Below are positions 44,475 through 53,784 of a stretch of DNA of 64,000 nt, one piece after another. Location: positions 27,574 through 91,573 of the forward strand of contig CAIJXT010000029.1 of NCBI GenBank assembly GCA_903824665.1, written 5' to 3'. The notes beneath the pieces are model-generated. The model saw only the letters and a program-made list of their open reading frames with translations, did not search any database and was not told where the DNA came from. Source of the DNA: an uncultured Bacteroidota bacterium. Its GTDB lineage: Bacteria > Bacteroidota > Bacteroidia > Chitinophagales > Chitinophagaceae. The position numbers and the translations under genes are program-made. Position 1 is the first letter of the stretch. Each line of letters begins with the position of its first letter.

Positions 44475-45953
44475 TTATTTGATTTTTTCTTCGGCACCTG
44501 CGCCTAGAATTAGCGCATTGCAATCGGCTAGACGATCACGGTAGTAAACAGGAAATGTTGACAGCGCCTCCCTGTAGTTATTCAGACTTTCCAACCTTTT
44601 TGCCTTGTCGGCGATATTGTAAATGAAATGGCGATAGGCAGCGTTCATGATAATACGGTTGTACATGTCAAGAGATGTATCGGTCATAGTCCTTTTCATC
44701 AAGTGTTCCGCAAATTTTGCGTCCTTCCCTTCGGACAGTGCCTTCCCTATTCTTTGCGCTTTACCAACAAAACGGTTTTCAGATGGATTGCTAATAGCAA
44801 AGCAACTGCCCAGCAAAATCGTAGGTATTTCAATGTTTAGTGATTCCACTTCTTGAATATAAGTACTTCGTTCAGCCCTGGCGTACGATCCGTCAACCAT
44901 CCTTGCCATGTTATCACTAATCAGATTGAAGTGCGCACGCATAAAAACACCCCAATTTTCTGTTTCTGCTGCCAGTATCGCTATGCGAAGGGTGTGTATT
45001 TCGGGCGCATTGTCTTCACTACATGCTACTGATACCTGACGCATACGTGCTAACGTCAGCGCATCGATTTTCATGCCATATGTTGCAGCCAGAAATTCGA
45101 GCAGTTCATTTGGCTTTTTTTGGTTTATTGCACTTTTTATTCCGTTAGATAGCTTATCGAGAAACCCTGCTTTTCTTTCCGGATGTTGTATAAAAAAGCT
45201 ATCAAGCACTTTTACCACTTCTTCATTTGGAGCTTGGTAGTCAATTCTAGTTAATCGATATATAAAAGACAGGGCCGCATCTGTATTCATCCAAGACCCG
45301 GCATCGTCCAGAATTAGTCTATTACCTTTCTTTACACCGGTATATAATCTTGTCGAAGTATCAATCATAAAATCTACATAATGAATCATCTTTGCATAGT
45401 CTAAAGGCAATTTATATGTTTGAAAGTCTGAAGTGAAGAAGAACGCATACAAAACCGGACCATGTCCATTTTTTGATTTGATATACTGGTAAATCCATTT
45501 GCCGTTCAATGACATGGAGTTTAGTGCAGTATCGTGGTGTTGAAAGGAAATATCAGTTGCTTCGTTAAGCGGTATACTTTCAAACATTATAAACGGCGAA
45601 TCGTCATGCTGCACCGAAAAATACTTTGTAATTAGAAGATTACGTTCGACCCTTGCAGTCTTATATTTTTTACAAAACCGGTCGAAGGAAATGTTATTTC
45701 GAATATCCTTGGCGGCACTAGCAACGCTACCCGAATTGAGCAAGACATAATGACAAGTAGCCTGGGGCAAACTGTAGTAATCTCTGGATAATGAAGTCTG
45801 TTTGTAACGTAAACCAACTGAGTCTGCGAATCGCTTAAGTCGGTTTAAGGTGTAGTCATCATAAATAAGACCGTTTGGATGCAGTTTGATTTCCTGAGCT
45901 GTTGACGACAGAGGGACGACAAAAATTACAATGAAAAGAAAGTAGCGCAACAA
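44475..45953 (-). CDS. Secreted hypothetical protein
   Basis: 492 residues with the signal peptide MLRYFLFIVIFVVPLSSTAQ. The mature part is mixed alpha/beta, with helical stretches late (ALTLARMRQVSVACSEDNAP, RTMTDTSLDMYNRIIMNAAY) and few recognisable motifs. I do not know the family. Cysteines are scattered and no catalytic triad or metal motif stands out. The gene lies between two copies of the palindromic A/B repeats, and its composition is AT-richer than the neighbouring ychF, so it may be a recent arrival. Likely periplasmic. Function unknown. Confidence 0.75.
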   Translation of the reverse strand: MLRYFLFIVIFVVPLSSTAQEIKLHPNGLIYDDYTLNRLKRFADSVGLRYKQTSLSRDYYSLPQATCHYVLLNSGSVASAAKDIRNNISFDRFCKKYKTARVERNLLITKYFSVQHDDSPFIMFESIPLNEATDISFQHHDTALNSMSLNGKWIYQYIKSKNGHGPVLYAFFFTSDFQTYKLPLDYAKMIHYVDFMIDTSTRLYTGVKKGNRLILDDAGSWMNTDAALSFIYRLTRIDYQAPNEEVVKVLDSFFIQHPERKAGFLDKLSNGIKSAINQKKPNELLEFLAATYGMKIDALTLARMRQVSVACSEDNAPEIHTLRIAILAAETENWGVFMRAHFNLISDNMARMVDGSYARAERSTYIQEVESLNIEIPTILLGSCFAISNPSENRFVGKAQRIGKALSEGKDAKFAEHLMKRTMTDTSLDMYNRIIMNAAYRHFIYNIADKAKRLESLNNYREALSTFPVYYRDRLADCNALILGAGAEEKIK

Positions 45954-46142
45954 AAGAGGGGTTTTTGAAATGCAGTTAAAAATACATTTTTAATTGCATA
46001 AACACGTTAGGTTGCCAGCCCAGTAATGAAGAAAAATGTTTTCTGTTGGGGCGAGGGCTGTATTGAAGCAGGGCGATATGACAGGACTACAGACAGATGG
46101 AAAAAATGGGTGCAAGTGCAGATATGAGTGAAAAAGGCCCGG
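45954..46142. other. Start of the 46.0-46.4 kb non-coding region
   Basis: First part of a gap of about 500 bases between divergent genes. The minus-strand promoter of the secreted protein should be here. No gene is supported; the remainder of the gap is mainly the repeat at 46143-46337. Confidence 0.45.
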
Positions 46143-46337
46143 GGCAGTTGAGGATTGCTTGCCGCTACAACGTAGTTAGACGCTACACCGAGCAGGGTGG
46201 GACGAGTGCAGTGGGGAATTCACAGTTGCACCATCGGTATTGCAGCTATTTCCTTCATTGTGCGAGATTGCTTCTCACCGCAGCTACGCGCCGGGCGAGG
46301 CGCGGTGATCGCAATGACCCTCAGGTTGTGGGGGTAG
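46143..46337. repeat. Palindromic interspersed repeat, module order B-A
   Basis: Module B (46143-46196: GAGGATTGCTTGCCGCT, CTACACCGAGCAGGG) comes first, then module A (46197-46337: GTGGGACGAGTG through GATTGCTTCTCACCGC and GCGGTGATCGCAATGACCC to TTGTGGGGGTA). Module A is ~85-90% identical to the copy at 44207-44349. The reversed order suggests a tandem or circularly permuted ancestral unit. Confidence 0.75.
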
Positions 46338-46463
46338 CGTCTGCAAATTGATTGTGGTGAAGCCGTCAATTCAATTTTTTGGTTACCAATAAGCGATTCC
46401 AATAAGCAGGTGCCTCAGGGCAGCAATAAGTTGGATATGTCGGGCGTTAATTGTGGGGTGCTT

Positions 46464-47009
46464 ATGAACAAACCGCTTCCGGCGTTGATGAAAATACTAT
46501 TGGTTGCGCTACTGTTGCTGATTATGGAGGTGCTGCCGGCCAGGGCTGGTTTTGTGACTGTCCGTGCCGGTGGGTATGCGGTAATTGCAGATAGCCCGGC
46601 TACACGTGCAGTATTGCCGGGGCGGGACAGGCGTAAGGTGCCGCCACCACTAAAGCAATTGCGGGGGTGTGCGGTAATGTGCTTTGCCGGAGGGGCGCTG
46701 AGCATGGCCGGGACAATAGCGCTGCTGGTGCTGTGGCCGTTGGGCGCGGTGGCTGCGGTAGCACTTATTGTGGGTACGCTGGGGATGGGGGTAGCCGCTA
46801 TACTGCTGGGCTACAGAGATGCACGAAACCCTAAGCCCCATCCGGGACTGAGTATTTTGGGTTTTCTATTGGCTTTCCTGGCTTTACTCCCGGTTTTGTT
46901 TCCGCTGAGTATTCTTGTTGTGATCTATGCAACGATATCAGGAGCTGTGCAAATGCGCCGGCGACGCAGGCAGGCGAGCCGGGTGGCAGGTGATGCCACC
47001 GGCCACTGA
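46464..47009 (+). CDS. Small membrane protein with signal segment
   Basis: I take the ATG at 46464, giving 181 residues: MNKPLPALMKILLVALLLLI is a signal segment; earlier in-frame starts lack one. After a polar stretch (VRAGGYAVIADSPATRAVLP) come two or three membrane spans (AVMCFAGGALSMAGTIALLV, GAVAAVALIVGTLGMGVAAI, LGFLLAFLALLPVLFPLSIL). It ends in a basic tail (MRRRRRQASR). Bacteroidota have many such proteins with unknown role; I see no motif. It converges with a lipoprotein gene 30 bases downstream. Confidence 0.65.
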   Translation: MNKPLPALMKILLVALLLLIMEVLPARAGFVTVRAGGYAVIADSPATRAVLPGRDRRKVPPPLKQLRGCAVMCFAGGALSMAGTIALLVLWPLGAVAAVALIVGTLGMGVAAILLGYRDARNPKPHPGLSILGFLLAFLALLPVLFPLSILVVIYATISGAVQMRRRRRQASRVAGDATGH

Positions 47010-47039
47010 AATATGCCGGTGTATAACGGTGGGCTGAGC

Positions 47040-47720
47040 CTACTGAATGGTAATATTTCTTGTTGTTAAGATTGAGACGTCTATGGATCCTCCAGAGCCC
47101 ATATCGGGCATGGATAGTGGGAGGGATTTGTAGCGACTTAACAGCACAGAGTAGGTGCCCGGCAGAAATGAGCGCGTGGTTTCGTAATCGAGTACCAGCG
47201 TATTTCCGGCGAATGTAGCAAAGATACCTTTCCATTGGTTGGAGGCATCGGGCAGGCGATTCAGAGAGACGCCCACGGTTTCGCCGGGCTGCAGCGGAGC
47301 ACCTGTCCAGGATACGCGCATCGTATCGGTTATGTTGAGCACCGAGTCTATGATGAGGCTGATGCCGGTGATAGCAGCGTCTGGTACAGTATTAATGAGG
47401 TACTGATCTTTTTTGCGCAGGGAGAAGACGAGTGGCTGCAGCCCCGGGAATATCCAATTAAAAGAATGAGATGGCGCGAGATATCTGTTGGTGTCTGTTT
47501 GGCCATTTGCAGTTACGCCAGATTTGTCCTGAAAGAGCAAGGGGCTGTTGACATTATTGCCATCGTAGAAAAAAGCCTTTACATCGGTTGTGCTATCATC
47601 AAGGGAATAAATGACCTGGTAATTTTGATATAATGCTACAGGTTCTTTGGGCTGTTTTGTGCAGCCGGCGTTGAACATTACCAGAAGAGTGAAAGTGGCC
47701 AGAGCGATATAACGTATCAT
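47040..47720 (-). CDS. Lipoprotein, function unknown
   Basis: The ATG at 47720 gives 226 residues starting MIRYIALATFTLLVMFNAGC, a lipoprotein signal with lipobox NAGC; a long upstream extension of the frame overlaps the neighbouring gene and is not used. The mature protein is beta-rich, with segments such as YQVIYSLDDSTTDVKAFFYD, ITDTMRVSWTGAPLQPGET and FLPGTYSVLLSRYKSLPL. This looks like an immunoglobulin-type sandwich, as in many exported Bacteroidota proteins. No known family was recognised. It is followed upstream on the same strand by the YdeI-like gene. Confidence 0.78.
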   Translation of the reverse strand: MIRYIALATFTLLVMFNAGCTKQPKEPVALYQNYQVIYSLDDSTTDVKAFFYDGNNVNSPLLFQDKSGVTANGQTDTNRYLAPSHSFNWIFPGLQPLVFSLRKKDQYLINTVPDAAITGISLIIDSVLNITDTMRVSWTGAPLQPGETVGVSLNRLPDASNQWKGIFATFAGNTLVLDYETTRSFLPGTYSVLLSRYKSLPLSMPDMGSGGSIDVSILTTRNITIQ

Positions 47721-47793
47721 GATACAAATATATGAAAACTGAGTAAAAGTAATATCTGCTGCACCAGTGACGGACGGAATGCCGCCGCCACGA

Positions 47794-48297
47794 TCATTCT
47801 GCTTTCTTTCCGTGTGTGGTGAGTGTGCCGGCAACAATACGGCGTAGCATCTCAACGGCGCGTTTCTCGCGAGTGGCAGGCGTTTTTGCAGAGCTGATCC
47901 AGTAGACCACACTCCGTTTCAAGCCGGTTTTATGGGCGTGGAACAACTCGCGGGCGCCTGGTTCTATTTCAAAGCCGGCTTCGAGTTCTTCCGGGATATC
48001 TATTTGATCGGGGTCTGTGTTGCGTACAAATGAAATGGCAACTTTGTTGCCGGCGCGCAGACCTGCGAGTCGCCGCAGTTCTGTATTAACGATGATGTAG
48101 TGTGTGCCGTCTCCTCTTGGTATGAGTGCCCTGTCGATAGGGATGCCATTGAGTGTGCCCTTTATCCGTACCGTTCCATTTTTACCGAATTCGGTGTTTA
48201 CATCATAGGGCACTGTTACAAAGGAATGGCCCCATTTGCCGGCAAGTGTTTCGAGAACGCCCTGAAATGTGTATGTTTTTATTGCTTTGCCGGTCAT
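47794..48297 (-). CDS. DUF1905 / YdeI-OmpD-associated family protein
   Basis: 167 residues. The N-terminal ~95 residues (YTFQGVLETLAGKWGHSFVT, VRIKGTLNGIPIDRALIPRG, LAGLRAGNKVAISFVRN) match the DUF1905 barrel. The C-terminal ~70 residues (IPEELEAGFEIEPGARELFH, RSVVYWISSAKTPATREKRA, VEMLRRIVAG) match the YdeI/OmpD-associated (bacteriocin-protection) helical domain. Family members are cytosolic, and their biochemical role is unsettled; the name reflects a resistance phenotype of relatives. Full length. A terminator of the upstream gene separates it from the beta-helix gene. Confidence 0.9.
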   Translation of the reverse strand: MTGKAIKTYTFQGVLETLAGKWGHSFVTVPYDVNTEFGKNGTVRIKGTLNGIPIDRALIPRGDGTHYIIVNTELRRLAGLRAGNKVAISFVRNTDPDQIDIPEELEAGFEIEPGARELFHAHKTGLKRSVVYWISSAKTPATREKRAVEMLRRIVAGTLTTHGKKAE

Positions 48298-48334
48298 AGC
48301 TTAGTGTAAAGTTAAGCGCTTTGTGGTATAGCAT

Positions 48335-48371
48335 AAAAACGGGTGCCGTTGTGTACACATCAACGGCACCC
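48335..48371 (-). terminator. Rho-independent terminator of the beta-helix gene
   Basis: On the minus strand an 11-bp perfect stem (GGGTGCCGTTG with CAACGGCACCC, nine-base loop) is followed by GTTTTT. It lies about 80 bases after the stop of the beta-helix gene and before the YdeI-like gene. Confidence 0.93.
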
Positions 48372-48449
48372 GGAAGTATAGATTAAGGAATACGGATTTG
48401 CGATGGGCCGGCCAGACTGATCAGCAGGAGGCGGGCACTCGTTTAGTGG

Positions 48450-50276
48450 TTATTCCAGGATGAATTTTTCGACATTGCGATTGCTGCCATTGTTCCAGAT
48501 GGCAAAATAGACGCCACGTGGCAGCGCATATGTTTCGAAGGGTGTAAGGGCGTAGGTCACATCAAGTTCGGCCACTGCTTTGCCAGATAAATCGCAGATC
48601 TGCAATGTGCCGGCTGCTTGTGGTGTGGAGATGACCACGAGATTGGTAGCAGGGTTGGGGTGAACGCTGATGATCTGGGCGCGTGTAGCAGTGCCTATGG
48701 CAGCAGGTGGTTCGCTACCCTCGAGGTACTCGAATGCGCCGAGGTCGATAGCCGGACCGTTGACACGCGGGTTTCCGGCATAGTCTACAGGGTCGACAAT
48801 AATACCAGTGGTATTACCCCGGTTGATGCAGGGAGAAGTAGACCGGAGGCGAAAGTTGGCAAGCGTGGCGTCGATAGACAGATCGGCAGCGGTAGTGGGA
48901 CTGATCATGCCGGGGTCTGTGCCTATGACGTTGGTAGTGGTGTCGCCGACGAGGGTGTATGCGGATGAAAGCAAGGCACGTTTCAGATCGAGGTGGTAGG
49001 GGCGTTGTGTCCAGTTGTATTCATAAGAGATTGGACCGCCATTGTAAACTGTTACGTTGGCAGTGCTCAGTACACTATCCAGATCAGCATTGCCGAAGAA
49101 GAGATTGTTGCGGATCTCAACCGGGTATGGGGTCCAGGGATTGTTGATGAAGATGCAGCTGCCTGTGGCCGATACATTGTTGACAAAGTGATTGTTGACG
49201 ACATGGGTCTGAGCACTCATGATGTTGATACCCGCGCCATAGAGCGGCGAATAGTTGTTGGCAAAAATGTTGTTGCGCAGATTGTACAGTGTACTATCTG
49301 GATTGATGCCCGACCAGTTGGTGCTGAGCTGCACACCACCGCCGCCGTCTACCAGGCCGCAATGCCCGTCAATATGGTAGTTGTTGGCAAGCAGGTTGCC
49401 AATAATATCCACCTTGCCACCGCCACAGGAGATTACCGCATTGCGGGTACAGTTGTTTTTGTAGATCTTGTTGCCTTTGACAGTAGAGGCGCGGTCGCCG
49501 ATGACAGAGAGGAAAGACCCTCCGGATTCCATTTTATGGCTGGTATTGCCATATGCTTCATTGTTTTCGAAAAGCAGTTTAACCGCGTCGGTACGGATGA
49601 TGCCGAGGCCAGAGGTGTTGTCGTAAAATTTGTTGTCTTTGAGGTAGGCAGTGCTGCCCATGATCCAGATCATGCAGTGTGGAGCTCTGTTGTTGTAGAC
49701 TTTGCAGCCGGTCATTTCGAAAACATAGGAGGATGTGAAATGGTCGATAAAGAACAGGCCATAGCTTACGAATTTGGGTACGCAGTTGTTGTAGAAGTTG
49801 CAGTATTTAACCGACAGATTCCGGCGGCAGTACAGTGTATTGAGCCAGGGATTGGCATACTGATCTACAGAGTCGAACTTGGTGTAGGAAATGTCGCAGT
49901 ATTGCAGGGTGGAGGCATCAGGGGCAGTGCCGTCGTAGCGGGTAAACTGTATGCCATGCCAGCCGCCTACAGCAGAGTTGACATTGGTAGAGAAACCAGT
50001 GGTATCGCCCACATGGAAGTTGATGCGGCTGGTAGCAGTGCCCGTAGCGTTGAGTATACCACAAACAAGAAGGCGGTAGCGCCCCTGAAAGATGACCTCG
50101 ACACCGGGGTCTATGGTGAGCGACTGATTAGTGTCGACTTTAATATCATTGAACACTTTGTAAGGAGACCCGGAGAGGGTCCAGTGTCCGGATACGGACG
50201 GTGTTGTAATATTGGTGGCTGCTAAAGCCATACCGCTGAAAAAGCAGAGAAACGAGATGTAAAATAATTTTTTCAT
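48450..50276 (-). CDS. Secreted right-handed beta-helix protein with T9SS sorting domain
   Basis: 608 residues with the signal peptide MKKLFYISFLCFFSGMALA. Residues ~35-510 show the regular rungs of a parallel beta-helix (NNIFANNYSPLYGAGINIMS, NHFVNNVSATGSCIFINNPW, NKFYDNTSGLGIIRTDAV), with repeated asparagine ladders, as in PbH1/pectate-lyase-like proteins. The N-terminal motif WTLSGSPYKVFNDIKVDTNQ fits the DUF1565-like cap seen in many such proteins. The last ~75 residues (ISVHPNPATNLVVISTPQAA to FILE) are a T9SS sorting domain. It may bind or cut polysaccharide; no lyase residues are obvious. It has its own terminator. Confidence 0.9.
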   Translation of the reverse strand: MKKLFYISFLCFFSGMALAATNITTPSVSGHWTLSGSPYKVFNDIKVDTNQSLTIDPGVEVIFQGRYRLLVCGILNATGTATSRINFHVGDTTGFSTNVNSAVGGWHGIQFTRYDGTAPDASTLQYCDISYTKFDSVDQYANPWLNTLYCRRNLSVKYCNFYNNCVPKFVSYGLFFIDHFTSSYVFEMTGCKVYNNRAPHCMIWIMGSTAYLKDNKFYDNTSGLGIIRTDAVKLLFENNEAYGNTSHKMESGGSFLSVIGDRASTVKGNKIYKNNCTRNAVISCGGGKVDIIGNLLANNYHIDGHCGLVDGGGGVQLSTNWSGINPDSTLYNLRNNIFANNYSPLYGAGINIMSAQTHVVNNHFVNNVSATGSCIFINNPWTPYPVEIRNNLFFGNADLDSVLSTANVTVYNGGPISYEYNWTQRPYHLDLKRALLSSAYTLVGDTTTNVIGTDPGMISPTTAADLSIDATLANFRLRSTSPCINRGNTTGIIVDPVDYAGNPRVNGPAIDLGAFEYLEGSEPPAAIGTATRAQIISVHPNPATNLVVISTPQAAGTLQICDLSGKAVAELDVTYALTPFETYALPRGVYFAIWNNGSNRNVEKFILE

Positions 50277-50661
50277 ATTTCAATTTTAAAATGTCAGTTA
50301 ATGTGTTTGTACGATAGAAGACAAAATATTGTAAAAAAAGGTTGGGCACTGAAACGCCCGAAAACCTTTTCTGATGTGCATTTCAATGATTTCAGGGCGG
50401 CAACGGGATGAAAGCCCGCGTACAAAAAGAAGGATGAAATTGATAGAATGGCAGATAAAATTAACTGGCGGATAAAAAAGGTGAAGACAGCGAAAAGCTC
50501 AAAAAAAGAGGGTGATTTTCTGAAACTTAATGTAGCGGTGGTGTAGGCGGCAGTAATGCCAAAGCGGTGCAGCGATTTTAGGAACACGCTATTGCTGCGA
50601 CTTTTTGCCAGAAATATTGGTTTTGTTTGGCGGCAACTTATACTTTTACGCTATAAACGAT
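50277..50661. other. Divergent intergenic region with a hairpin
   Basis: 385 bases between the beta-helix gene (minus) and pepE (plus). At 50334-50370 AAAAGGTTGGGC faces GCCC-GA-AAACCTTTT, an inverted repeat with T runs on both sides. As no annotated gene ends here, it could end a small untranslated RNA or lie in the long leader of the beta-helix transcript. Open frames in this stretch look random. Confidence 0.5.
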
Positions 50662-51405
50662 ATGAAAAAGTCCATATTCCTTCTTTCGAGTTCCAGCGTG
50701 CATGGGTACGGTTTTCTGGAGTACAACAAAAGTGCGATACAGTCGTTTTTTGAAGATATTGGTGGTCCAATAGTATTTGTTCCGTTTGCGGCAGCCAGGG
50801 AAGAATGGGACAGCTATACTGAAAAGGTAGCTAGGTTTTTTGCGACTATAGGTATTGCGGTGCGCGGACTGCATACGGTGGATCGCGAAAGGATTTTTAC
50901 AGATTACAAAGCTATTTTCATTGGGGGTGGTAATACTTTCAGGCTGCTGCATGAACTGCAACTACGAAGCCTGCTACAAGACATAAGGGCTGCAGTGCTG
51001 GATGGCAGGGTGGCCTATATGGGCTCAAGTGCCGGAACCAATATGGCTACAAAGTCGATCTGTACCACCAACGATATGCCGATCGTGTATCCGCAGCAGG
51101 GATTTGAGGCGCTGAACCTGTTTACCTACCAGATCAACCCGCATTATCTGGACCCCGAACCGGAAACGAAGCATAAAGGTGAGACAAGGGATCAGCGAAT
51201 AGCCGAGTTTCACCAGGAGAACAGCACCCCTGTTGTGGGGCTGCGCGAGGGATCCTATATCCTGATGGGGCCGGATTTCGGAACAACCCACAAGCTATTT
51301 ATTGGCGGACAACCGGGCGCTAAGGTATTTGCTCCTGGAAAAAAGCCGTTTGAGGCACCGCGGGAAACGGAATTTGTACTGACACCGGAGGGTGACGTGG
51401 TATAA
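50662..51405 (+). CDS. pepE: Dipeptidase E (alpha-aspartyl dipeptidase, family S51)
   Basis: The ATG at 50662 gives 247 residues starting MKKSIFLLSSSSVHGYGFLE; an upstream frame extension lacks homology. The nucleophile Ser123 is in YMGSSAGTN, His161 in QINPHYLD and an Asp138 in TTNDMPIV, which together correspond to the Ser-His-Asp residues of PepE. FIGGGNTFRLLHEL is the family's substrate-side signature. The enzyme splits dipeptides beginning with aspartate. Cytosolic, monocistronic and full length. Confidence 0.93.
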   Translation: MKKSIFLLSSSSVHGYGFLEYNKSAIQSFFEDIGGPIVFVPFAAAREEWDSYTEKVARFFATIGIAVRGLHTVDRERIFTDYKAIFIGGGNTFRLLHELQLRSLLQDIRAAVLDGRVAYMGSSAGTNMATKSICTTNDMPIVYPQQGFEALNLFTYQINPHYLDPEPETKHKGETRDQRIAEFHQENSTPVVGLREGSYILMGPDFGTTHKLFIGGQPGAKVFAPGKKPFEAPRETEFVLTPEGDVV

Positions 51406-51561
51406 GCAGACCGGTGGCACGCCATGTTACGGACACGGCAGCTAATGCAGCCAGATAAGGAACAGGGAAGTGAGTGGGCAACGCAAGTGATCAAAATCAG
51501 GCAATTTGCTACCTCGGATTAGTCTATTTTTGTATTCAGTATTATCTTCTTAACCGCTCTG

Positions 51562-53784
51562 ATGACATGCAACATCCCGAATAACACTGTTTTAAAAGCA
51601 GTGCATGCAATACATAAGGGCATCTTTAACCTGAAAAAGGTTTGGGTGGCAGGTTGTCTTTCGATGGTGATGGTACATTCGGGACCAGTACATGCGCAAA
51701 AGGCAGATAGCCTGCGCAGGGTGCTTAGTGAGGGTGCAGTACCGGATACAACCAGGGTAAATGTTTATGCCGGTCTGGCATGGGAGCATAAAAACCGCAA
51801 TACCAATACCGATTCTATACAATACTATGCCAACAAGGGCCTGATTCTTGCCAACGCCATCAACTACAGGAAGGGGGAGGCAATATGCAGTCTGTATCTT
51901 GGAATAGCCTATACGCTAAAAGCCGAGTATGAAGAAGCGCTGCTGAACCTGAATGGTGCACTTTCGTATTATGACCATACACCTGCATCAAAGGAGCTCA
52001 ATGAACTATACCACAATGTAGCGCTTACCTATTACCTGCAGACACAGCTGGATGCGGCGATCACCTATTTTGAGCAATCCAAGCAGGTAGCTATTGCCAT
52101 AAACAATAAGAGCCGGCTGGCGAGAGCCTACTTGTATCTGGGCGAGGTACACAATGAGCTGAGCAATTTCACGGTATCGCTGGAAAACTACCTGAAAGCA
52201 CTGGAACTGTACGAGCAGGGCGGCAAGAAAAATGATGCTGCCAACTGTATGACCAATATCGCTACGCTGTATGCGCAGCTGAAGGACTACAACAAAGCAA
52301 ACGAGTATGTAAACAGAAGCCTGGAGATCTACTCCAGATCGTCGAATCTGCAGGAAGTATACCAGAATTACTCTAACATAGGTACTGTGTATGGGATGAT
52401 GGGAGAGCATGACCGGGCGATGCAGTTATTTGAGAAAGGGAGAGCACTCACCGATTCGGTAGACGACGGCTATTGGAATTCGGTATTCCTGATCAATATA
52501 GCGGAAGAGTACACCAGCACCGGAAAACTAAAAGAAGCGCTGGGTGTGTACCGGCTGCTGCTGGAACGCAGCAATCAGATAGAGGACATCACTTTCAGGT
52601 ATTCGACACTATCTGGTTTGGGCAAAATACTATTCAGGCAGGGAGAGCGCAAAGAGGGCATCAGGCACATGCAGGAGGCGATAAAGCTGATGGAAGCAAA
52701 CCGGCTGAAGCGGCTGGTGATGGAGACGGCACAAACACTGGCCGATATGTATGAGGAGGTGGGAGATCATACACAGGCGCTGGCGTACACGAAGCTGCAC
52801 CATGTGTATAAAGACAGTATCTATAATGACAAAAATGACAGGAAGTTTCAGCAGCTGCAGTTTGACTACGAGCTGGAAAAGAAGCAACGGCAGATAGAAC
52901 AATTGCAGAAGAATAAAGAGATACAGAAAGCAAAAACAGAAAAGCAGGGGGTGATCACATGGTCGCTGGCGGCTGCGATGCTGCTGTCTGCAGTGATCAT
53001 TGTGCTGATGTATAGAAGCCGGACGAGAGCCCAGCGGAACAAGGTAGAAATACTGAAACAAAAAGCTGAGATAGAACTGCAGGCAGAGAAGTTGGAAGAG
53101 CTGAATAACTTTAAAGACAAGACATTCTCGGTGCTGTCGCACGATTTGCGTGGGCCGATCAACTCTATTACCGCTGCCGTGCAAATGCTGCATGACAAAG
53201 AGATCACAATGGAAGAGTATGCAGAGCTGAAGCCAGAGATCAATAAGCAGCTCAACTCGCTGAATCTGCTGCTGGACAATGTGCTGCTGTGGGCAAAGAG
53301 CTATATAAAGGATGACAAAAAAGCGCATCCGGCACCGACAAACCTGCTTGAAATGACAACCAGAACACTGCTGATGCTACAAGATACTGCAGAGCGAAAG
53401 CATATAGGGCTTGTAAACAAAGTGGATGCTGCAGTAGTGGCGATATGTGATGCCGCACAAATGGAAATTGTAGTGCGAAATCTGGTGATGAACTCGATAA
53501 AATACTCCAATCCGGGTGGTACGATTACGATAGGCAGCGCCTGTAGCGATAGCAAAGTGCAACTGTATGTACAGGACACCGGAGTGGGTATGACAAAGGA
53601 GCAGGTAGCCGGACTGTTTACCGCCCGCAACGGACGAAACACCTATGGTACCGAAGGGGAGATTGGCATAGGGCTGGGGTTGCTGCTGTGCTATGAGTTT
53701 GTGAAAGTAAATCAGGGGACAATAGCAGTAACTAGTGAGCCGGGCAAGGGCAGCAGCTTCACGATAACACTACCGGCAGCCTAA
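51562..53784 (+). CDS. TPR-containing membrane sensor histidine kinase
   Basis: 740 residues. A hydrophobic leader (~30-46, ending HSGPVHAQ) exports the sensor part. Residues ~50-440 contain about ten tetratricopeptide repeats (GEAICSLYLGIAYTLKAEYE, ARAYLYLGEVHNELSNFTVS, AANCMTNIATLYAQLKDYNK, QTLADMYEEVGDHTQALAYT). A membrane span (WSLAAAMLLSAVIIVLMY, ~474-492) leads to a coiled coil and HisKA with phosphoacceptor His527 (VLSHDLRGPI). HATPase motifs follow (LVMNSIKYSN, QDTGVGM, GIGLGLLL). In this phylum such TPR kinases are typically orphan. No response regulator is adjacent, so the partner is elsewhere. It shares its stop region with the convergent DUF4440 gene by four bases. Confidence 0.93.
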   Translation: MTCNIPNNTVLKAVHAIHKGIFNLKKVWVAGCLSMVMVHSGPVHAQKADSLRRVLSEGAVPDTTRVNVYAGLAWEHKNRNTNTDSIQYYANKGLILANAINYRKGEAICSLYLGIAYTLKAEYEEALLNLNGALSYYDHTPASKELNELYHNVALTYYLQTQLDAAITYFEQSKQVAIAINNKSRLARAYLYLGEVHNELSNFTVSLENYLKALELYEQGGKKNDAANCMTNIATLYAQLKDYNKANEYVNRSLEIYSRSSNLQEVYQNYSNIGTVYGMMGEHDRAMQLFEKGRALTDSVDDGYWNSVFLINIAEEYTSTGKLKEALGVYRLLLERSNQIEDITFRYSTLSGLGKILFRQGERKEGIRHMQEAIKLMEANRLKRLVMETAQTLADMYEEVGDHTQALAYTKLHHVYKDSIYNDKNDRKFQQLQFDYELEKKQRQIEQLQKNKEIQKAKTEKQGVITWSLAAAMLLSAVIIVLMYRSRTRAQRNKVEILKQKAEIELQAEKLEELNNFKDKTFSVLSHDLRGPINSITAAVQMLHDKEITMEEYAELKPEINKQLNSLNLLLDNVLLWAKSYIKDDKKAHPAPTNLLEMTTRTLLMLQDTAERKHIGLVNKVDAAVVAICDAAQMEIVVRNLVMNSIKYSNPGGTITIGSACSDSKVQLYVQDTGVGMTKEQVAGLFTARNGRNTYGTEGEIGIGLGLLLCYEFVKVNQGTIAVTSEPGKGSSFTITLPAA

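Noticed and set aside
44125..44523. A 132-codon minus-strand frame over the repeats
   Set aside because: It spans the palindromic A/B repeat and has a Pro/Arg-rich translation, which is typical of non-coding GC-rich repeats.
48993..50225. A 410-codon plus-strand open frame
   Set aside because: It lies wholly antisense to the beta-helix T9SS gene, has no domain-like features and no signal peptide; it is a frame shadow caused by codon bias.
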